From assembly GCA_903837355.1 (NCBI GenBank), contig CAILUI010000432.1:1-51903 (forward strand): DNA of 51,903 nt, read 5' to 3'. Made by a program: the position numbers and the translations under genes. The notes under the pieces are model-generated. The model ran no database searches, was not told the DNA's origin, and saw nothing but the letters and a program-made list of their open reading frames with translations. This DNA comes from an uncultured Victivallales bacterium. GTDB taxonomy: Bacteria; Verrucomicrobiota; Lentisphaeria; Oligosphaerales; JAFGRS01. Below, one piece after another: positions 45,557-51,903 of the stretch; position 1 is the stretch's first letter; each line of letters begins with the position of its first letter.

Positions 45557-46759
45557 TCAGGTCTCCTCGGTGTACTCGCCCAGTTCCAGGGGGTAACGCC
45601 CGTAGTCCCGCACCAGCTTGACGATGCTGTCGTAGGTGTGTCCGGAGACGGCGCTGGAGACCGAGTGGTCGGACTGGAAGATGTAGCCGCCGCCGCGGGC
45701 GGCATTGAGCTTGCGCAGCACCTCGCGGCGGAGGCGGGCCGGGTCGCCGCTCTCCCATACCTGCATGTCGCTATTGCCGCAGAGGCCCAGGCGGTGGCCA
45801 TAGCGGCGGCGCAGGTCTACGGCGTCCATACCGGCCTTGACCTCGAGCGGGTTGAGGGCGTCCACGCCGATCTCGATGAAGTCATCGAGCAGGGCATGGA
45901 TCTTGCCGCAGCCATGGTAGATCACCGGCAGGCCCTGCGCGTGGGCGGCGGCGGTGATGCGGGCCACCCAGGGTTTGTAGTACTCGCGCCAGTAGGCCGG
46001 CGAGGTGAAGGTGCCCGCCTGGTAGGCGACGTCGCCCCAGATGACGAAGCCGTCCAGCAGACCGCGGCCCGCGGCCATCTCGGCCTGGGCGCACTCGAGG
46101 TAGAACTCACCGAGGCGGTTCGCCACCTCTCCCATCGCCTCCGGGTACAGCCCCGTCCACAGCATGGCGTTGGCCTGCCCGACCAGCCGGGTCAGGCACT
46201 CGGAGACCTCGATAACACTGCCGAACACCGGGAAGTCGGGGTGCAGAGAACGCACGGTATCGAGCCAGGGCGGGGAGTTCCGCGTGAAGCCGTCCCCGAC
46301 GCCGGAGATCTGGTTGTCGCCCCCGGCGTGAAACCGGCGCCGGTCGGTCGGATCATCGAACACCGCGCTTTGCAGTTGCTCGAACTCGGCGATCTCCCAG
46401 GCCACCATTTCCGGCATGGGCAGCGCGAAGATCTTACGCATGACCGCGCCGAAACCGGTCCTGACCGTGACCTCGTCCTGGCTCTCGCTCAGGGTCTCGA
46501 AGGGCCGGATCCAGGGGTCGAGGTTGGGCACGGTCACGATCCAGTCCAGATCGTAGTGGTAGTACGGGTTGGCATCCGGCGGCAGGCCCAGATCCGCCGC
46601 CCAGCGCTGGGTGAAGCTGCCCCAGAAGAAGTCGCTGATCGGGACGCGGTCCGGTTCCTCGTGGCGCAGGGTGCGCCGCATGCGCTCGAGCTTCTGCAGC
46701 GTCCCCGCCTTGCGGGCGCCCTGGCCGGCCGTCTTGCCCGTGGTCTCGAACATACTCAT
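45557..46759 (-). CDS. Uroporphyrinogen decarboxylase-fold protein (paralog C) with a Zn-type H-x-C motif
   Basis: A 400-aa protein. RMRRTLRHEEPDRVPISDFFWG (27-48) is the typical N-terminal motif of this fold. YHGCGK puts His282 and Cys284, and LCGNSD Cys327, in the positions used for zinc by corrinoid methyltransferases MtaA, MtbA and CmuA. True HemE lacks this site, so a methyltransferase-like role is more plausible. It is embedded between the solute-binding lipoprotein and rhaM; the start follows AGGGGA. No corrinoid protein gene is nearby. Confidence 0.85.
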   Translation of the reverse strand: MSMFETTGKTAGQGARKAGTLQKLERMRRTLRHEEPDRVPISDFFWGSFTQRWAADLGLPPDANPYYHYDLDWIVTVPNLDPWIRPFETLSESQDEVTVRTGFGAVMRKIFALPMPEMVAWEIAEFEQLQSAVFDDPTDRRRFHAGGDNQISGVGDGFTRNSPPWLDTVRSLHPDFPVFGSVIEVSECLTRLVGQANAMLWTGLYPEAMGEVANRLGEFYLECAQAEMAAGRGLLDGFVIWGDVAYQAGTFTSPAYWREYYKPWVARITAAAHAQGLPVIYHGCGKIHALLDDFIEIGVDALNPLEVKAGMDAVDLRRRYGHRLGLCGNSDMQVWESGDPARLRREVLRKLNAARGGGYIFQSDHSVSSAVSGHTYDSIVKLVRDYGRYPLELGEYTEET

Positions 46760-46770
46760 GAGCGGGTCCC

Positions 46771-47979
46771 CTACCACTGTGCTGGCATGTACTGATCGAC
46801 ATCCGCCTGGGTGATCACGTGTTTGGGCAGGTAGCGCACCGGTTCCAGTTCCGCCCCATTGAACCAGTCCGCGCCGGCCTTGAGGGCGACAGCGCCATCG
46901 GCTTCGGCAGACTGGTAGGTGATGGCCTGGAGGTCGCCGGCCTTGACGGCGTCCATGCCGATCTTGCTATTGCCGGCGGCGACCACGACGATGTCACTGC
47001 GGCCGGCCTTCCGGCAGGCCTCGACGATGCCGATCGCCTGGGCCGAGTCGTCGGCGGCGCAGATGCCCTTGATGTCCTGGCCAAAGCGCGTGATCCAGTC
47101 GGCGACGACCTGCTGGGTCTTGGCGGCTTCGAAGCCGGGAGCCTGCAGGTCGAGGACCTTGATCCCGGGCGCGTAGCCGCTGAGTTCGGAGATCGGGCCG
47201 AAGGTGCGTGCGAAGTAGGGAGACCCGCCGGGCGCGTGGCGCACGTAGCAGACCCCGCCCTGCTTGCCGAGCTTGTCGGCCCAGGCGTGCGCCAGCAGGC
47301 GGAACTGGCCCCAGTCATCCGGGCCGGTCCAGCAGATGGCGAACTTCATGGCCTCGTTATCGGGATGCATGTTGCTGAGGAGGATGGGCACCCCGGCCTG
47401 GTTGACCTTGCGCACCTGCTGCACGGCAACCTTGGCGTCGAGCGGGATCAGGATGATCAGGTCCGGCCGGTCGTTGACGGCCTCGTCCAGCATCTGGTTC
47501 TGGACGTCGACCTTCCAGTTCGGCGAGAGGATGCGCAGGTCCATGCGATAGGCCTCGGCGACTTTGCGCATGCCGGCGCTGTACGCCGTCAGGTAGGGGT
47601 GGTCGCCGTTGATGATGGTGATGACGCGCTTGCCCATGGCGCCGTCCTTCGGCGACGGCGGGAGGTTTTCCTTGGCCGCGCTCCAGCCGGCGTACTCCAT
47701 ATCGTACCAGTGCAGCGGATCGGTCTCGGGCAGCTTGGCCGGGTCGGCCGGGCGCGGCGGCGGGGTCTTCTTCTCGAGGGCGAGGAGCAAGGGCTGGCCA
47801 TCGGCGGACTTGAGGGCGGAGAGGTCAACGGCCAACGATTGCTGCAGCGTCGAACCGGCGCCGGCGGCCGGCGGCGCGGCCCGCTGGGGAGCGGCGGCGC
47901 CCTCTTTAGGTCCGCAGCCCGCCAGCAGCACCAGCCCCAGGGAACCCGCGATGCGCGACAGCGTCCAGCGTTCCATCAT
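46771..47979 (-). CDS. Sugar ABC transporter substrate-binding lipoprotein (RhaS/RbsB-like)
   Basis: A 402-aa periplasmic-binding protein of the Peripla_BP_4 type. Residues 1-22 are a lipoprotein signal ending in LLAGC. An Ala/Pro linker and an unusual 70-residue N-terminal extension follow. The two-lobed domain starts near RVITIINGDHPYLTAYSAGM (about 117) with PDLIILIPLDAKV, GVPILLSN and GICAADDSAQAIGIVEACR. Two adjacent ATGs start it, and GGAGGG precedes them. It overlaps the permease stop by 4 bp (ATGA). Confidence 0.9.
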   Translation of the reverse strand: MMERWTLSRIAGSLGLVLLAGCGPKEGAAAPQRAAPPAAGAGSTLQQSLAVDLSALKSADGQPLLLALEKKTPPPRPADPAKLPETDPLHWYDMEYAGWSAAKENLPPSPKDGAMGKRVITIINGDHPYLTAYSAGMRKVAEAYRMDLRILSPNWKVDVQNQMLDEAVNDRPDLIILIPLDAKVAVQQVRKVNQAGVPILLSNMHPDNEAMKFAICWTGPDDWGQFRLLAHAWADKLGKQGGVCYVRHAPGGSPYFARTFGPISELSGYAPGIKVLDLQAPGFEAAKTQQVVADWITRFGQDIKGICAADDSAQAIGIVEACRKAGRSDIVVVAAGNSKIGMDAVKAGDLQAITYQSAEADGAVALKAGADWFNGAELEPVRYLPKHVITQADVDQYMPAQW

Positions 47980-49013
47980 CCTTGCCCTCCATCAGCCGTG
48001 CGCTTGCACGGCTCCAACTCCGCCATCAGGTAGGCGCGGCGGCCGCGCCGCTGTTCGTGGCGGTAGCGGCTCCAGGCTTCATGCAGGACCACGAGCGCCA
48101 GCACCAGGCCGGCCACGAAGATGCGCAGCTCGCTGCCGAAGCCCAGCCGGTTGAACCCGTTAAACATAGCGGCAAACGTCAGCACCGCGAGGGCGCTGCG
48201 CACGACACTGCCACGCCCGCCGGCCATGGCGGTGCCGCCGATGATCGTCGCCGTGATCACGTCCATCAGGGCGCTGACGCCCAGGTCGGTCGTGGCCGAA
48301 CTGATGCCCATCGCAAACAGCGCCCCGCCCAAGGCCGCGCAGAAGCCCGAGAGCACAAAGGCGGCGGTGACGTAGGCGTGCGGGTTCAGCCCCGCCAGCC
48401 AGGCCGTTTCCTTGCTGCCGCCGACCAGGTAGAGGTTCCGCCCCGGCCGCGTGCACGACAGGACCCACTGAATCACGACGACGAAGACCAGGGTCACCAG
48501 CACCCGCGGCGGCAACAGCGGCAGCACCGGCGTCTCCAGAAAATCGGCCAGGGCGAAGTCCCCCGCTCCGGTGACGCTGACCGAGGAGCCGTGGCTGTAC
48601 ATGTAGATGACGCCCTGCGCCACGGTCATCGTGCCCAGGGTGGCGATGAACGAATGGATGCGCGCGCGGGTGACCAGGACGCCATTGGCCAATCCGACCA
48701 GGACGCCGGCGCCCAGGGCGGCCAGGAGGCTGCCCCCCCAGCCCAGAGTCGGCCGCAGCCCGATGACCAGCATCGCCCCGAGGGTGAGGGTCGAGCTGAC
48801 CGAGAGGTCCAACTCGCCGCAGATCATCACCACCGTGAAGCCGGCCGCCACCAGCGCGTTCAGACTCATCGACTTGGCGATGATGGTCAGGTTGTAGAGG
48901 TTCAGGAACTTCGGCGCCCACAGCGACATCACCAGCAGGGTGGCGCCGAGCAGCAGGTAGATGCGCTGCTCGCCCGCCCACTGCACCCCGCGACTGAGCC
49001 GTCCGTTAGCCAT
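47976..49013 (-). CDS. Sugar ABC transporter permease (RbsC/RhaP-like)
   Basis: A 345-aa integral membrane protein of the BPD_transp_2 family with about nine or ten hydrophobic segments. The family signature is seen in ICGELDLSVSSTLTLGAM and ATIIGGTAMAGGRGSV. Start ATG 49013 overlaps the other permease gene by 8 bp. The C-terminal 25 residues are charged and cytoplasmic. Confidence 0.92.
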   Translation of the reverse strand: MANGRLSRGVQWAGEQRIYLLLGATLLVMSLWAPKFLNLYNLTIIAKSMSLNALVAAGFTVVMICGELDLSVSSTLTLGAMLVIGLRPTLGWGGSLLAALGAGVLVGLANGVLVTRARIHSFIATLGTMTVAQGVIYMYSHGSSVSVTGAGDFALADFLETPVLPLLPPRVLVTLVFVVVIQWVLSCTRPGRNLYLVGGSKETAWLAGLNPHAYVTAAFVLSGFCAALGGALFAMGISSATTDLGVSALMDVITATIIGGTAMAGGRGSVVRSALAVLTFAAMFNGFNRLGFGSELRIFVAGLVLALVVLHEAWSRYRHEQRRGRRAYLMAELEPCKRTADGGQG

Positions 49014-49996
49014 CTTCACGCCCCAGTTTGCGCAACACGGCGGCACTGATCCCGACCGCAGCGATGAAGACGATCCCCTTGATGATCCGCTGCGAGAAGG
49101 TGTCGATGCCCAGCAGCGTCATCAGGTTGCTCATCAGGCCGATGACCAGCACCCCGCCCAGCGCCCCGACGATGTCGCCCCGGCCGCCGGAGAGGGTCAT
49201 CCCGCCGAGGACGATGGCGGTCACGGCATCGAAGTCGTAGCCGTCGCCGTTGTAGTAGGCCCCGACTTTGGCGAGCGAGGTGATGAAGATGCCGGCCACG
49301 GCCGCCGCCAGCGCTGCCAGTACGAAGGCGGTCCCGACCGTGCGGGCGGTGCGCACGCCGCTGAGGCGGGCCACCTCGAGGTTCGAGCCGACCAGCTTGA
49401 GGTGCTGGCCGAAGGCCGTACGGCGCAGCACGAACTGGGCGCCGACGGCCAGGGCCACCAGCACCAGCAACGGCAGGGTGACCTTGCCGAAGACCTCCTG
49501 CCGGTAGAGCTGAATGAACAGGTGTCCAGCACCCGTCTCGCCAGTCTTGACGTCGGGGTAGATCTGCCGGTTCAACCAGAGCCAGCGCATCAGGCCCTTG
49601 GTCACATAGGACATGGCCAGGGTCCAGATGATCGGGTTGGCACGCCAGCGACCGATGACCAGGGCGTTGATCAGGCCGATGACCAGGCCGGTGCCCAACC
49701 CGGCCAGCAGGGCAAGGCCGAAGCCGAAGCGCAGCAACTCGACGGCAATGACCCCCGCAAAGGCCATGGTGGTGGGCACGGACAGGTCAGCGTAGTGCCC
49801 GGAGTAGGTGACGAAGGCGACGCCGGTCACCACGATCCCCAGCAGCACCACGCTGTCGACCACATTGAGCAGGTTGGTGGCGGTCAGGAAACGTGGGCTG
49901 GCCAGCGCCCCGGCTACCACTAGCCCCAGGACCACGAGGTAGACGCCGAGCCGGCTGGCAAGGAGCGCGCCGCGGCTGAACGGGCGTTGGCGGCCA

Positions 49997-50004
<8 letters not shown>
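49006..50004 (-). CDS. Sugar ABC transporter permease (RbsC/RhaQ-like)
   Basis: A 332-aa second permease of the same family. It shows TYSGHYADLSVPTTMAFAGV in place of the usual GGIDLSVG and TAIVLGGMTLSGGRGDI near the C terminus. The ATG at 50004 has GGAGG about 6 nt upstream; a GTG at 50019 is less likely. It overlaps the ATPase stop by 8 bp. Two non-identical permeases, as in rhizobial RhaPQ, suggest a heterodimeric channel. Confidence 0.92.
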
Positions 50005-51523
<1,519 letters not shown>

Positions 51524-51544
51524 GGTCGCACGCCACCTCCAACA

Positions 51545-51564
51545 GGCCCGGTCGTCACCGGGCC
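51545..51564 (-). promoter_or_regulatory. Perfect GC hairpin in the ABC operon leader
   Basis: GGCCCGGT-GACG-ACCGGGCC (minus strand) is a perfect 8-bp stem with a 4-nt loop, placed between the predicted promoter and the GGAGG ribosome-binding site. It could modulate leader readthrough or translation. Confidence 0.45.
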
Positions 51565-51608
51565 GCTGCCGCGCCAGCGCCCCCAAGGATGCCGTCGCCG
51601 AATCCCCA

Positions 51609-51637
51609 ACTCTAGACCCATAACGTCTGTTTCCCAA
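51609..51637 (-). promoter_or_regulatory. Predicted promoter of the rhamnose-type ABC operon
   Basis: On the minus strand TTGGGA (51637-51632) and TAGAGT (51614-51609) at 17-bp spacing, about 90 bp before the ATPase start. Confidence 0.45.
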
Positions 51638-51702
51638 CCTCAGCCGCTCTGTAGTCAGGGCGGTTTCATTCGGAAATAGGGGCAGCTCTCCAGCGCCAAG
51701 CG

Positions 51703-51903
51703 GGCGCGGTGGCCGCTGAGACGCTGTCTTCTGGAGGGCGAAGCTCCCCGGGCGCGCCAGCGCCGCTTAGCCGCCGTCTTCTGGAGGGCGAAGCTCCCCG
51801 GGCGCGGTGGCCGCTGAGCCGCTGTCTTCTGGAGGGCGAAGCTCCCCGGGCGCGCCAGCGCCGCTGAGCCGCCGTCTTCTGGAGGGCGAAGCTCCCCGGG
51901 CGC
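51703..51903 (+). repeat. Bipartite hairpin repeat array (continues past the window)
   Basis: Four copies of CTGGAGGGCGAAGCTCC start at 51731, 51781, 51829 and 51879 (period 48-50 bp), preceded by a partial unit. The variable stem alternates between GGCGC/GCGCC and GCGG/CCGC types, each followed by GCTGAGCCG or GCTTAGCCG. The array lies upstream of the ABC operon and runs to the window edge. Confidence 0.85.

Overview
The window is high-GC bacterial DNA, roughly two-thirds G+C by eye, with about 34 protein-coding genes. No rRNA, tRNA, transposase gene or CRISPR array was found. Several features point to the PVC superphylum (Verrucomicrobiota, Lentisphaerota, Kiritimatiellota, Planctomycetota). 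These are a Tat-secreted Gfo/Idh/MocA oxidoreductase, a giant HEAT / F5-8 type C / DUF1080 protein, a PL11 lyase, secreted GH29 and GH20 enzymes, three uroporphyrinogen-decarboxylase-fold (URO-D-fold) proteins, and families of palindromic intergenic repeats. This is inference from gene content; no marker gene fixes the phylum. A glycyl radical enzyme implies at least some anaerobic metabolism.

Layout. 286-5740 (minus) is a compact five-gene run: an unknown 545-aa protein, a SAM methyltransferase and three alpha/beta hydrolases. Next on the minus strand are the dihydroorotate dehydrogenase electron-transfer subunit (pyrK) and a first URO-D-fold protein. 8354-13248 (plus) holds housekeeping genes prfC, rsmG and dapF, then a GH29 alpha-L-fucosidase. 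A DegP/HtrA protease (minus) and a HEAT-repeat protein plus metallophosphoesterase pair (plus) follow. 17664-18401 is a repeat-rich gap. 18402-27049 (plus) is a secreted glycan-attack cluster: Tat-Gfo/Idh/MocA, HEAT-F5/8-tandem DUF1080, and PL11 rhamnogalacturonan lyase. 27184-30286 (plus) is an aldolase, PfkB kinase and amidohydrolase (isomerase-like) operon with its own good promoter. 30503-36990 carries GH20, a CocE-type hydrolase, a phospholipase D / cardiolipin synthase-like enzyme and a cysteine-cluster protein. Around 38.6-38.9 kb a helically spaced array of five identical 10-bp palindromes lies between two divergent promoters. These serve a secreted beta-sandwich protein (minus) and a GH42-like secreted protein (plus). 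41576-44870 pairs a URO-D-fold protein with a glycyl radical enzyme. 45217-51523 (minus) is an RbsABC-type ABC importer with two permeases, followed by a third URO-D-fold protein and L-rhamnose mutarotase.

How the genes fit together. The PL11 lyase releases rhamnose-containing oligomers. The ABC importer with RhaM looks like a rhamnose uptake system (compare rhaSTPQ-rhaU of rhizobia). The isomerase-like / kinase / aldolase trio could form the cytoplasmic catabolic route. GH29 and GH20 add fucose and hexosamine release. DUF1080 proteins (3-keto-glycoside hydrolases) together with a Gfo/Idh/MocA oxidoreductase suggest oxidation-assisted glycoside cleavage.

Most notable signals: (1) the URO-D-fold / glycyl radical enzyme pair and the divergent metal sites of the three URO-D-fold proteins; (2) a bipartite hairpin repeat family whose second hairpin changes by compensatory substitutions; (3) the palindrome array between divergent promoters; (4) a structured 5' leader with two abutting hairpins whose loops are complementary; (5) a two-level hexamer repeat made of a duplicated 72-bp block.
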